NCBI GenBank assembly: GCA_016808115.1
Contig: JAEQBH010003947.1
Location: 62,001 to 126,000 of the forward strand
Direction: 5' to 3'
Source of the DNA: Tetrastigma voinierianum
Taxonomy: Eukaryota; Streptophyta; Magnoliopsida; Vitales; Vitaceae
DNA: 64,000 bases
Below the pieces are notes generated by a model. That model saw only the letters and a program-made list of their open reading frames with translations, was not told the DNA's origin and did no database searches. The position numbers and the translations under genes are program-made. The first letter of the stretch is position 1, and each line of letters starts with the position of its first letter. Of the stretch, positions 1 to 10,587 are shown piece after piece.

Positions 1-1367
1 TGACAAACTCCAAAGGTGATTTTACTCCTAGCAGTTTTTACTCCCGTTTAAATGTTTTACTAATGTTTCTTTTGAATGAAGTAGTGAGGAAGTAGTTTGA
101 TCGATCCCAAAACTTGGGGCCAGGGTGATATAATTTTGAAAGAAAAATGGAAGCGTAGTGACACTCCACGGTACGATAGGGAGCTGTTGGGTGTGGTTGG
201 TGCTTATTGCATTAAATGTTTGCTTGGTATGCATTGGGTAGGGAGATGGCCGTGGTTGGGTTCTTAAGTGAACCAATGTTTTGTGATTTTCAAGGAATAG
301 TAAACGAGGGTTTCACTATTCCCGGAATAGTGTTCTAAAAATATATTTTTGTGAAAATACGTGTTGGTCGAGTGATTTAAATTAAATTACCCGTGTATGA
401 TCGATGGCAGTGAGCTGAATTTCGATGTGTGATTAATTAATTATGACATAGTTAATGTGAATTGGTTGTTTGTAAATATATGCATGTTTATATATTTACA
501 TGTGAATCATTGTAATTAAGTTACTTACCGTGTGCATTCGTATCTGTTGGAACGTCACCAGGGCACAAGGTTAGTGCATGAGGTGATCCCCAGGAAAATG
601 GATTGGAGGGTAGTCTAAAATATTAATTCATCGGAGGGTAGTCCACAGACCAAAAATATCGATACGTGGATGTGGTGATATTCATCGGAGGTAGATCCAT
701 AAACAATTTATATATCAATCGTCGGAGCGGCCCAATTGATATATATACATCAGAGGGTTGTCCACTATTAAAACTAATGTTCTCATACGAGGCTTAGGCG
801 AGTGTGAGAGAGTCGATGAGGACTCGGGATCTGAGTTGGTCATGTAGACATTCAAGTAGGATCATGCATTTGCTTGAATGTGTGTTTAAATTGGAACATT
901 ACCACTGCGGCAGTTGTGATGGCCCACTTAGGGCGATTCTCCTCTTGAGCTTTAGCTCACCCCAGTCGTGGGATCCCCTTTATTTCACAGTGCGGGGAGC
1001 GTGCGGGACGGCTCGTCTGGGGTGAGTTTTGAAGAAAGCTAGAGTGTGAAACTGATGGTTCTCCACATGTATTAGAATTGAAGTATTTGATATATGTTGT
1101 ATAAGAATCATTACCACTCTTGAAGCCCCATGGGACATGGTTGATATGTTGATGGATATTGTGTGCCGTTGAGGCGTTTTTATATATTGTTATCGCCCAG
1201 GATTATATTAGGCTGTTTGGGGCAGGGGTTGCTCATAGTCTTGTGTTTGGTGAGCTCCGTACAAAGGAGACTGCGCTAGATTTTGAAGTGGCGTTGGGTG
1301 ACCGGAGCATCCACTTGTGTCCGCGAGGTTATTGGTGGTCAACGGACCCCCAAGTTTTGGGCGTCAC
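1..1367 (+). mobile_element. A1 5' LTR, truncated by the window start
   Basis: Base 1 corresponds to about 615 bp into the 3' LTR of the same element (near 9060), so the first third of this LTR is outside the window. The end is set by the shared motif GGGCGTCAC at 1360-1367. The order of sub-motifs matches the other LTR copies: a TTGATCGATCCCAAAACTTG segment, a TATGCATTGGG segment, an array of hairpin repeats (about 590-780), then the GTAGACATTCAAGTAGGATC segment. Confidence 0.9.
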
Positions 1368-1428
1368 GGCAGTATCGAGCTAAGATGCTTGTTACCTTGG
1401 GAGCTCGGTGGGTGTAGTTATAAGTATG

Positions 1429-1463
1429 GTTCTGATACCAGCTTCACAGCTTGGTATCAGAGC
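1429..1463 (+). promoter_or_regulatory. Primer-binding site for initiator-Met tRNA, within an inverted repeat
   Basis: TGGTATCAGAGC at 1452-1463 is complementary to the 3' end of plant initiator methionine tRNA, the usual primer of Tekay/Del elements and caulimovirids. It lies about 85 bp after the LTR end, farther than usual. Upstream, GTTCTGATACCA at 1429-1440 is its inverted copy (11 of 12 bases), so the site sits in one arm of a hairpin with an 11-base spacer. Confidence 0.8.
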
Positions 1464-3597
1464 TTAGGTATACGAATACCTAGGGAGCTCGGGTTTGGGT
1501 ATCCATCACCACATGGGTGGTTGATGAGGAGTATAGGTATATGGAAACCTATAGATAGAAAAAATTTGGGCTTAGGCCATGGAGATGTAAAAACATCACC
1601 ACTAGGTGTGGTTTGATGTTGAGTTTAGGTATGAGATTACCTAGGAAAATCACGGGACAAAACTAGGACACTACATGCACGTGTGTTGATGTGTTTTGTG
1701 TGATTTTGTGAATCATTTGGTGATTGTGTGTATAACATGATTTGTAATATGTTATAATGTTGTGTGCTTGGTGATTAGCACATAGATGAGTTAAGGAAAT
1801 ATTTTAGAAAATATTTTGGGTTTTTTTTTTACGGAGTGTGTAAACTTGAACCAGAAATAAACAAAGTAGAAAGTGTAATTTATTTGGTTTAGGGTGAAAA
1901 ATTCATTTAAAGTTTCTGGTGTAGCGACGAAAGTAAATAAAATAAATTTTAATAAATTTAATTGAGTTGTTGGATGATGAAATCAAATTTTAATAAATTT
2001 GAGATGGAACACTAGGGTTAGTGTTGTCTAATGAGGCTTTGAAACTTACGGACTGGCTAGAATTAAATGGAAAAAGAAATTAAAGAAAATAAGTTTTATA
2101 AATTTATTTGGTTATAAGGAGGAGAAAATAATTTTCTAAGATTTTACAAGTGGTAAAATTGAAGAAAATGGAAGAAAATAAATTTTTATAAATTTATTTG
2201 AGTGGAGAAAATTTTTCAGTGAAAAACTGGAAAAGGAAAATAAATTTTATAAATTTATTTGGTTATGAAGTGAGAAAATAATTTTCTAAGGTTTTATATG
2301 GTGTAAAATTTAAGAAAATGGGGTTAAATAGGTATAATTCTTGAGTATTAAAGAGTATGGAAAAAAAATGATTTTAGTGATTTTTAGTGATTTTCCAATT
2401 TACGATAAATGAAAAAAAATTAATTAATTATTATTGTTAAAATTGAAAAAAAAAAATGCGGAATTTGAAACTCTTGTCCAAGATTGTATTCTTGAAAAAT
2501 ATTGTATTCTGCGAAAATGTTAATATTGCAACTGGTAAAAGTGTATGTAATGCAAGAAGGCTGAAAATAGAGGAATTTGTATTGCAATAAAAAAAATTGT
2601 ATTAGCCGGGGCTAGGCAAAAGGCTGGCTGTGATGCAATCTGATCTTGGCAACCACATCTGATCAACGAAACCACGGCGTGGCCCCAGGCAACGACGCGT
2701 CTTGAGAAACGTCTTGGGGCGCGAGGGCGTGAAAGCGGCCCAGGCTGGCGTGGGCGCTAAACTGACGGGCGTCACGCGTGGGGCGCAGGCGGCGCGTAAG
2801 CGGCAGGCGCGAGCCTTGTGGAAGCTATGGCAGTACAGAGCGGCATGCGACCGGCGCGCGAGACCGCGGCATGGGCCTTGCGAGGCCGCGCGACAAAAAA
2901 GCCATGACTGAGGGCGCTAGACGGCCGGCCCAGGCGGCCCGGTGCGCACACAGGTGCTCAGATTTGGAGCCGAGGTTGGGGTTTGTGCACCACATTTCCG
3001 AGTTTTGGCCGATTGACTCGATGCATTTCTGAGTCACTAAATGAGCTCTTATTCATTACAAAAAAAAAAAGTCGGAAATTTTTTTTTTTAATTTAAAGTA
3101 AAATAAAATCAAATCAAATCAAATTTGATAAAATTTTCGAAAAAATAAAATTTTCAAAATAAAATTTTTGAAAATAAAAATTTTGTTAACGATATTTTAA
3201 ACGCGAAATTGATTACGTATACACTGAGTTATGTGTATGATTAGTGTCTCGGGGCTGTGGTTATGCCTTAGAGATACTGTATTGGATTAACTACCATTTA
3301 AAATCGGGATTGCGCGGTAGTTGCGTAGGAAGTTATATGCATGGTGTAATGCGTATAGGAAAAATGGTGAATCTTGGAGTTATGAATTTATGACCTTAGG
3401 GAGTTGGAATCTTGAAATGAACAGAGGCCTAGAACCTTCTTGAAATATTGAAATGATTAGTGGTTGGAATTTAGCGCCACTTAGAAAATGGCGGTCGAGT
3501 TCATAGTTTGTCAGTCTATTAGTAATCGACATACGCATTACTAGTTGGGGCGAAGTGAAAATTAAATGACTCTTGGTACCCATTGAGCAATTTATAG
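1464..3597 (+). other. A1 untranslated leader between primer site and gag
   Basis: There is no credible coding region here. The stretch holds short repeats with AATACCTAGG, several near-copies of an AT-rich motif built around TAAATTTTATAAATTTATTTG (about 1920-2290), A and T homopolymer runs, a GC-rich tract (2690-2960), then more AT-rich AAAATTTT runs (3060-3190). The same order recurs in A2, A3 and A5, so this is the family's long 5' leader rather than an insertion. Confidence 0.7.
2690..2960 (+). repeat. GC-rich low-complexity tract in chromovirus leader
   Basis: This is a sharp island rich in GCG, GGC and CGC in an otherwise AT-rich leader, flanked by poly-A/T stretches. Equivalent islands occur at about 17430-17720 (A2, minus), 31545-31830 (A3) and 43560-43760 (A5), each with a different sequence. 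The open frames inside are composition artefacts. Confidence 0.7.
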
Positions 3598-3984
3598 ATG
3601 GCTGATCGAGGACGGGACGTGGAAAAGTCACGAGAATTCTTGAAGTCGAGGCACCACCCGAGTGTTTGTCCAGTGAGACTTTTCTTGGGGCGTAGGTATT
3701 ACAATGAATGCTATAACCTGGCGGTATAAGCGGTAAACAGAGGGAAGATCTAGTAACCTTGAGAGGTTTAGGGGCGCCATCCTCAGAGCATTCACGGGGA
3801 AGGGCAGATGGTGGCAGACCATTGGTTCCTCTGAGATCGAAAGTGTTAGAGGTTTATGGAGATTACCTCTGACTTACGACCGAGATAGACTAGCTGCGTT
3901 CTAGCTAGAGAATGAGGCCCAAATATGGTAGAAATGGGCAAGGACCTATTGAGACCTGAGATGAGTCATTGTTGTGAGTTCTCC
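3598..3984 (+). pseudogene. gag: gag N-terminal half (A1), broken
   Basis: The ATG at 3598 opens a frame starting MADRGRD; the equivalent start in A2 reads MAGRGRG. Downstream, in shifting frames, are a V/A-D-H-W motif and an M-E-I-T-S-D segment that resemble the amino-terminal capsid region of Tekay/Del Gag. The frame is broken by stops within 50 codons. It stops at the solo LTR insertion. Comparison with A3 and A5, which lack that insertion, shows that gag breaks off here anyway and runs straight into protease sequence. Confidence 0.65.
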
Positions 3985-6011
3985 TGTGGGAAATTCAATT
4001 TTACGGAATAAGGGTAAAGCTAGTAATTTGATTCTGAAAATTGTAATTCCGGTTAAAAATCACAATTAGTGCAGACCTCGGATGATGAAGCAGTTATCTG
4101 CAGATGGAATTGTCTCACGAAATCTAGTTAGCACTTAAAATTTCATAATTTTCCGAGACAGTCAGAGTCGGCACGTTTTTCGAGACATCGCGTTTCGGTG
4201 TAAATAAATCGATTTACCGATGCGACAAGAAAGTCACATATAACATGTACTCATGTTCCATAAGTGGTATAATTAGAAATGATGAAAATGGACAAGCTAG
4301 AGATAATTAATAGAATATCAAATCTGGGAAAAGAGGGACATAAAGTCGTGCTTAAATCTTGAAATTAAACAAATGACAAAAAGGGACAGTGTTGGTCTTC
4401 CTTATCAAACCAAAGAGCAAAGCGTGAAGGAACCGGTGAAAGCTTGCGGAGCGAAAATGGTGGTTCACACAGAGTGAGAGGTCCTCACTTACTCTCTAAG
4501 ATCCCCGAGCAATGGGCCAGTTGGATTTCGACCAGACAAGAAGGAAAGTTCTGGAGCGGCTCACAGCGTGGACTCCGGGATCGGGAGTTTCTTCAAACTC
4601 CTCGAGGTAGGATTTTCTCCCTACTTGTGTTTTATTCCCATTTTAAGTGTTTTTCGATGTTTCGGTTGGTTTGAGGCCGTGAGGGGCTGTTTGATCGGTC
4701 CCAAAACTTGGGACCGAATTGATATAATTTTTGGAACCAAAATGGAGCAGCCCGTGACTGCTCCACGGCTGCTTTAGGGGCTGTTTGAGTTCATTTTGTC
4801 TAATTTGTGTATTAGATGCTTGTTTGGTATGCATTGGGTCGGGAATGGCGAGTGGATTCGGGTTCCTGAGGTGAAGCGTTGATTTAATGATTTTCGGAAT
4901 AATGTAAGTTTCACTATTCAGGGAAGACGATGTTATAAAGATATATTTTTATGAAAATAGGTGTTTGGTCTAGTGATTTAAATTAAATCACTGGAAGTGT
5001 TTGATCATTAGCCAGCGAGGCTAATTTTGATGTTTGAGATGATAAGTACATAAACGTGGTTGTGTGATTTAATTTTTATCTTGAGTATATTCATATTATA
5101 TATTTCGTGTGATTGGGTGTGTTGGAATTAGTAGCATACATGCATTTCCATATGCAACTGAGACATCCTAGGACTGGAGTTAGTGCATGAGTATAGAAAT
5201 CCCAGAAAATGGTTCGGAGGGTAGTCTAAAATGTTAATTATTGGAGGGTAGTCCAAACTAAATAATATATCAACCGTCGGAGCAGGCCCAGTTGATATAT
5301 ATTCATCGGAGGGTAGTCCACAAACAAGTAATATATCAATCGTCGGAGCGGCCCAATTGATATATATACATCGGAGGGTTGTCCACTAATAAAACAATAA
5401 TTCTCATACGAGGCTTAGGCGAGTGTGAGAAATCGGTGAGGACTTCGGGATGCGAGTTGGTCATGTAGACATTCAAGTAGGATCATGCATTTGCTTGAAT
5501 GTGCTTAATTTGGAACATTGCTGCTGCTTAGATGGTGGTAGCCCGCTTAGGAGCGAATCTCCTGCGAGCTTTAGCTCACCCCGTCGTGGGATCCCCTTTA
5601 TTTTACAGGTACAGGGAGCGTGCGAGGGGACGGCTCGTCCTAGAGATTTATTGTGAAGAAAGTCGGGATGTGGCTTTGGTGGTTGTACATGTATTAGAGC
5701 AGCTACGTTTAATATATGTATTGTTTAAGAGTAAAATATTAACTCTTGTAACTATTGGGGATATAGTTCATAGTTTGTATATGTTTTATGGGTATTGTTA
5801 CATGGGCCCCGAGCCGTTTTTATCCATATTTGTATATATTATATATTGGGTATTTGGGGCCAGGATATGCAGGTTTTACTTCAGTAGGTAGAGCTCCGTA
5901 CAAAGGAGCTACGCTAGATTTTCCCTAAAGTGGCGTCGGGTAACCCGACCTCCACTTGTATTCCGCGGGTTGACGGGTAGTCAATGGACCCCCGGGTTTT
6001 GGGGCGTCACA
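3985..6011 (+). mobile_element. Solo LTR of the chromovirus family nested in A1
   Basis: This single LTR starts TGTGGGAAATTC (a decayed TGTAAGACCCGAGAAATTC) and ends GGGGCGTCACA, with no internal region. The flanks are CTCC on the left and CTCCC on the right. A3 and A5 show the empty site as one unbroken stretch containing TTCTCCCCTAGG (A3) or CTCTCCTAGG (A5). It therefore arose by insertion into A1 followed by LTR-LTR recombination. It contains the family hairpin array at about 5213-5400. Confidence 0.87.
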
Positions 6012-6365
6012 CTCCCCTAGGGATTAGGGCGAGAAGAGGTACGATATGTCGAGGTTGCGAGTTAGAGATCTCGGGGACTCTACTCACAGTGGACCTGAGG
6101 ATTATGGACATGTCAGAGTTCGATGTCATAATTTGGGATGGACTGGCTGTAGCATACAGGATCGTTATCGATTGTGAGCGTAGGAGGGTTACCGCCTATA
6201 CGGAGGACGGTACTTGTGCGGTATTTCAAGGGAGACCGAAGCATGACATTTTTCCCCGGATATTATACGAGTCGAGTGTCGGGGGACGAGTTAACGAGGT
6301 GCTAAGCGGGCCCCAGAGGCGGTGAGACCATCACCCAGATACACCTCGAGTAGTTTCTAGAGATA
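6012..6365 (+). pseudogene. Aspartic protease, C-terminal part (A1)
   Basis: An open stretch gives CRGCELEISGTLLTVDL, MDMSEFDVI and an I-D-C-E-R-R-R-V-T-A-Y-T segment. This is the part of the Tekay/Del protease downstream of the active site, which leads towards reverse transcriptase. The catalytic D-T/S-G segment is not here; it would lie in the displaced block after the reverse transcriptase. The stretch is joined directly to the gag N-terminal half once the solo LTR is subtracted. Confidence 0.75.
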
Positions 6366-7165
6366 TGTAGATGTTTTCGGATGAGCTGGACTACCTCCAT
6401 GGGATGTAGACCCCATTATTGAGTTACACCACGGTATTTCACCCATCTCTATGACTCGGCATAGGATGGCCATAGGTTGAGTTGCGGGGAACTCGAGTCC
6501 AGTACGGGAGCTCTTTGAGTGAGGGTTTATGAAGCAGACGCCGCCATGGGGCGCTGGTTCTAATTAGAAGAAGAAGGGCAAGACCCTTCATTTGTGCATT
6601 GACTACGAGGGCGGGTTGAACAGGGCTCGATTAAGAATCGGTACCTTCACCCAGAGGATTGATGATTTATTTGACCGAGTTGAGAGGAGGCGCGAATCTA
6701 CTTGAATGAACCGCGCGGATTACACCATCGGCGAGGGTTAGGAGGCAGGATATCCACTAGGCGGCGTTTAGGGCCAGCGTTATGGGCACCTTGAGTTCTG
6801 TGATGCGCTGGATTGATGGATGCGTTAGCAGCATTCATAGATCTCATGCATAGAATGTTCCAAACCTATCTAGATCAGTTTGTCGCAGTCTTCGTGGATG
6901 ACATTTTGATCTACTCGACGGAGTGGGAGCATGGTATCGCTTGAGAGGATTGTGTTATAAACTGCGAGAGATCATCATTGTACACTAAGTTCGTTAAGTG
7001 CGAGTTTTGGCTTGCGGGGAGATTTTTGGGACACGTGGGTGTCGGCACCCGAGAGTGTCGGTCCTTTAGAAGGTTGAGGCATTAATGAGTTGGGGAGAGA
7101 CCGAGATGTCAATCTTCGAGATGCACGTAGTTTCTTGGGATTAGGTGGGTATTACGAGAGACAGA
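6366..7165 (+). pseudogene. pol: Reverse transcriptase (A1), frame-broken
   Basis: Recognisable in changing frames are an L-C-I-D-Y segment near 6590-6610, R-I-D-D-L-F-D at about 6655-6680, YLDQFVAVFVDDILIYS with the catalytic FVDD at 6891-6902, a K-C-E-F-W-L segment near 7000, and SFLGLGGYY near 7130. All are characteristic of Ty3/gypsy chromoviruses. Stops and shifts occur throughout. The expected remainder of the thumb and RNase H does not follow; gag-like sequence begins immediately instead. Confidence 0.82.
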
Positions 7166-7570
7166 ATGGGGGCGGGTTGTCCATTCGGGACAGGATCGTA
7201 GGACTTCACCTATGGGACATGGACTCCATGGTTGGGACAGTCCTGACCATAGAGAGTGAGGTCGAGGATGCTCGGAACACTCGGGATACGGGTGTTGGTA
7301 GCAAGAGGGAGGATCAGCTTTCTCCTAGTTCGGGGAAGAGGCAGAAGACTTACGTTTACCTTAGTTTCGGAGTTCAGGGCCGGGTTGGGCACGGTCGGAG
7401 TTGGGCGTAGAGCAACGGGAGAGTATACGCGGAGTTCGACCTCCACACCTTTAGTGAGGTTAGAGGAACTAGTTTCCAGTTTGAGGTCTTATCTGAGCAC
7501 TTCGCAACCTGAGATAGACGGAGGGGCGGAGTGTGGAGTCAAAGTCGAGACGGTCGAGTTGCGCGATTAG
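7166..7570 (+). pseudogene. gag: Displaced gag C-terminal half after reverse transcriptase (A1)
   Basis: The peptide GLSIRDRIVGLHLWDMDSM is followed by a T-I-E-S-E-V segment and REDQLSPSSGKRQKT. These resemble the end of the Gag capsid region and the basic linker before the zinc knuckle in Tekay/Del elements. A2 has a residual G-H-A-T-D-C-P knuckle-like string at the equivalent place. Here the block sits 3' of the reverse transcriptase instead of between gag and protease. It is partly open (7090-7410) and continuous in frame with the end of the reverse transcriptase. Confidence 0.65.
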
Positions 7571-8290
7571 GGCGTGATGGACCTTAGGGTGGTAGACATA
7601 TTAGTTGTGATGTCGGGGCTTGACCATGGATGAGTTGACAACCATCGGGTTGTCGATGGGAACCTTAAGCCCAGGGTTGTCATACTGAGCCGCGACGTGG
7701 TTGGGCTTAGAGGTTAAAGTGGCTAAGAAGCCAAGTATAGATGTTCTTCCCTAGGATGTAGGGTGAGAGTTGACCTGATAGGTCGGGATTATGAGTGTGA
7801 GGTCTCACAGATTCTGCTCATGGTGGACCCGGGGTAGGGTGTCACAGTGTGGCATTATTGCGTTCGTGTGCACGGTAACATCGCGTTGAGACGGGTGTGG
7901 GTGCACGGTATGGTCATTCACCACTCATGGTGAGTGTGGGTTGAGTTTGTCTTTAGGACTACGTCCTATGAAGACTCATAGTTAGGTCGGTAAATGAAGA
8001 ATAATTAAAGTGTGTTGGGTGACCAGAGAAAAGGGGGTCGTTAATCCCCCTAAGGTGAGAATCACGGAGTTAGGGTGTAAGAGACGGGAGATATCCGGGT
8101 TTACATTGTGAGTCTGAGAGGCTCGAAGTGTAGGCGAGAGTTATATAATCGAGGTGAAAACACAGAGCATGGTTGTCCACGCATTTGAGGTTGAGTGATG
8201 GGAGTCGCGGTGACTCGAGGTTTGGATGCCGCTGGAAGTCGTTGGGTGCGTGGCAGCGAGAGATTTCATTAAATAGATATCGCCATGGCA
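7571..8290 (+). pseudogene. Displaced protease N-terminal part and degenerate linker (A1)
   Basis: About 7580-7830 contains degenerate matches to the first part of a chromovirus protease: a V-V-D-L segment with D-E-L-T-T-I-G, then at 7740-7800 a block resembling the S-S-P-L-G to E-V-S region that also occurs in the normal protease fragment at 6012. From 7830 to 8290 nothing clear can be named. That stretch is shared with A2, A3 and A5 and holds a single GTGTAAGAGAC unit that is expanded into a minisatellite in A3. Confidence 0.45.
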
Positions 8291-8430
8291 TGAGATTGAT
8301 TAATGATCCATTGGATTGTCAGTGATTGTGACCTTGGAGAGGTTAGCGGTTACACACCAAGCAAGGGTTGTGTAGGGTTACGTGTTGTGAGTGATATGAT
8401 TGTCCTGAATTTCGGGACAAAATTCCTTTT
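8291..8430 (+). pseudogene. Integrase remnant (A1) with large 3' deletion
   Basis: An HWIVSDCD segment resembles the catalytic-core I-V-S-D-R-D motif of Ty3/gypsy integrase. About 70 bp later the sequence jumps to the polypurine tract. In A3 and A5 roughly 850 bp lie between these points and encode the integrase C-terminus and chromodomain. A1 has lost this whole section. Confidence 0.6.
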
Positions 8431-8443
8431 AAGGAGGGGAGAA
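8431..8443 (+). promoter_or_regulatory. Polypurine tract of A1
   Basis: AAGGAGGGGAGAA lies directly before the 3' LTR start TGTAAGACCC at 8444. It would prime plus-strand DNA synthesis. The same purine run precedes the LTR in A3 (35363-35375) and A5 (47771-47782). Confidence 0.9.
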
Positions 8444-10434
8444 TGTAAGACCCGAGAAATTCCAATTTCTGGAATAAGGGCAAAATCGTAATTTCGATTA
8501 CAAAATTGTGATTTCGGTTAAAAATCCGGAATTAATTCTCAAGATCTCGGATGACGAAACGGATGGGTGCGGATTGGAATGTCTCGTGAAATCTAGCCTT
8601 GCGTAAAATTTACCGTAATTTTACGGGACGAGTTGGAGTCGGCCGCGTTTTTCGAGGGCGGCATTGCGTTTCGGGTGTCGTAAAGCGGTTTCGGCGTGTG
8701 AGTCCATATAACAAGTACTCATGTACCATAAGTGGTATGAGTAAGAAATGATGAAAATGAATGGCCGAGATAGTCTGGGAATATCAAACTACGAAGGAGG
8801 GACAAAATAATCATTTTCAAAGGTTGATTTAAGTCATAAGAACAAAATAGTATAGAATCTTCATCTCCTCAAATTGAAAGAGGAGAGAAAACGTGAAATG
8901 GGAGAAAGAATGCAGTAGGCGTGGAGAAGAAGAAATGTTGATTCTAGAGAGTCTCGACTTCTCTCTAGAAATACCTTGACTCGGACTGGGTTGGATTTGA
9001 CGGAGCGAGAAGGAAACGTTCTACGCGGAGCGAGCTGCAGCGTGGACCGGTTGCAAGTTTTGACAAACTCAAAGGTAGGATTTTCTCCCTACTTGAGTTT
9101 TTACTCCCCATTTAAATGTTTTACTAATGTTTACGTTGAATGAGGCCGTGAGTAGGTTGATCGATCCCAAAAACTTGGGACCCGGGTGGTCTAATTTTGA
9201 AGAAAGAAAAATGGAGCGTGAGTGGCTTTGCTCCACGGCTGTTAGGGGCTGTTTGGGTGTGGTTGGTGTTAACTTGTGCATTAAATGTTTGCTTGGTATG
9301 CATTGGGCCGGGAATGGCCGTGGATTGCGGGTTCACTAAGTGAACCAATGAACATGATTTTAAGAATAGTAAGCGAGGGTTTCACTATTCGAATAATGTT
9401 CTAAAATATATATTTTTATTGAAAATGCGTGTTGGTCAAGTGATTTAAATTAAATTACCCGTGTATGATCATTAGCCCAGTGAGCTAATTTCGTGTGAAT
9501 TAGTGGTATGGCGTGATTGTGTGAATTGGTTGTTTTGTAAATATATGCATGTTTATATATTTACATTTGAATTAGACTGTAGTGGAATTAGCACACATGC
9601 ATTCCATATGCACTGGAACATCCTAGGACTTTAGGAGTTAGTGCATGAGGTGAGTCTAGAGGAAAATGGTTCGGAGGGTAGTCTAAAATATTAATTCATC
9701 GGAGGGTAGTCCACAAACCAAAAATATCAATCGTCGGAGCGGCCCAATTGATATTCATCGGAGGGTAGTCCATAAACAATTTATATATCAATCGTTGGAG
9801 CGGCCCAATTGATATATATACATCGGAGGGTTGTCCACCATTAAAACTAATATTCTCATACGAGGCTTAGGCGAGTGTGAGAGAGTCGGTGAGGACTCGG
9901 GATCAGAGTTGGTCATGTAGACATTCAAGTAGGATCATGCATTTGCTTGAATGTGTGTTTAAGTGGAACATTACCTTGCACTTAGGTGGTGAGTGGCCAC
10001 TTGGGGCGATTCTCCTACTGAGCTTTAACTCACCCCGTCGTGGGATCCCCCCTTTATTTTACAGGTGCAGGGAGCGTGCGAGGGGACCTCGTCTAGAGGG
10101 AGTTTTGAAGCGAGGAGTGTGGCTTGATGGTTTCTCCACATGTATTAGGTCGAGTGTTTTGATTATATGTTGTATAAGAGTCGTTTACTAACTCTTGGGA
10201 ACTATGGGACATGGTTGATATGTTGATGGATATTGTTGTATGGGCGAGAAATTTGTTTTATCCATGTTGTTATTCTTGGGATTATATTGGACAGGTTTAT
10301 GCAGGTACTGTGTTTGGGTAGAGCTCCCCGTACAAAGGAGACTCTGCAGATTTTTAGTAGGCGTCGGGTGACGGAGCATCCACTTGTATTCAGCAGTTAG
10401 CGGGTAGTCCAGCGGACCCGGGTTTTGGGGCGTC
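8444..10434 (+). mobile_element. A1 3' LTR
   Basis: This LTR is 1,991 bp from TGTAAGACCC to GGGGCGTC; the terminal ACA seems lost. The next bases (GAAACCCAAATT) match the uninterrupted viral sequence at about 27060, which fixes the insertion point. It is the best reference copy of the family LTR in the window. Confidence 0.92.
9664..9850 (+). repeat. Array of about 60-bp hairpin repeats inside the family LTR
   Basis: The units contain TCGGAGGGTAGTCCA, then ATATCAAT, a CGTCGGAGCGGCCCA loop and ATTGATAT, so each can fold into a stem. Three to four units occur per LTR. Equivalent arrays lie at about 596-775, 5213-5400, 11150-11345 (-), 19440-19625 (-), 29898-30150, 36786-37035 and 48955-49205. 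Confidence 0.85.
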
Positions 10435-10587
10435 TGAAACCCAAATTAAATTAATTTAATAAAAGAATATGAAATAAATAGTGACAATGAAGAACTAGTT
10501 AGTGAATTAGATTTTGAGAGTAACAATTCTAGTATATATAGCTTAGAAGATGAAATAGAAGAATTCTTTTAATTTTAAATAATAAGC
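10435..10587 (+). mobile_element. Endogenous pararetrovirus fragment: coat-protein C-terminal region
   Basis: This strip of viral DNA is trapped between A1 and A2. It matches 27060-27205 closely, where it lies just after the coat-protein zinc knuckle and encodes an acidic, E/D/S/N-rich tail. It resumes at 20791 after A2. Its last bases, ATAAGC at 10582-10587, form the left target duplication of A2 (ATAAC, with one extra base). Confidence 0.85.

Larger units (their letters stand above)
1..10434 (+). mobile_element. Ty3/gypsy chromovirus A1 (Tekay/Del-like), 5' end cut by window
   Basis: This is an LTR retrotransposon with a partial 5' LTR, initiator-Met primer site, gag and pol remnants, a polypurine tract and a complete 3' LTR of about 2 kb. 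The reverse transcriptase, integrase and chromodomain motifs seen across the copies and the long LTRs fit the Tekay/Del clade. A solo LTR of the same family is nested inside. The right flank at 10435 is pararetroviral, so the element entered an older viral insert. The left flank lies outside the window. No frame is intact, so the copy cannot be autonomous. Confidence 0.88.

Noticed and set aside
1429..1463. Possible host initiator-Met tRNA gene
   Set aside because: Only the 3' end of the tRNA is matched, next to an LTR; this is a primer-binding site, not a gene.
5532..5891. 119-codon plus-strand frame with membrane-like C-terminus
   Set aside because: It lies wholly inside the solo LTR and is not open in the other LTR copies.
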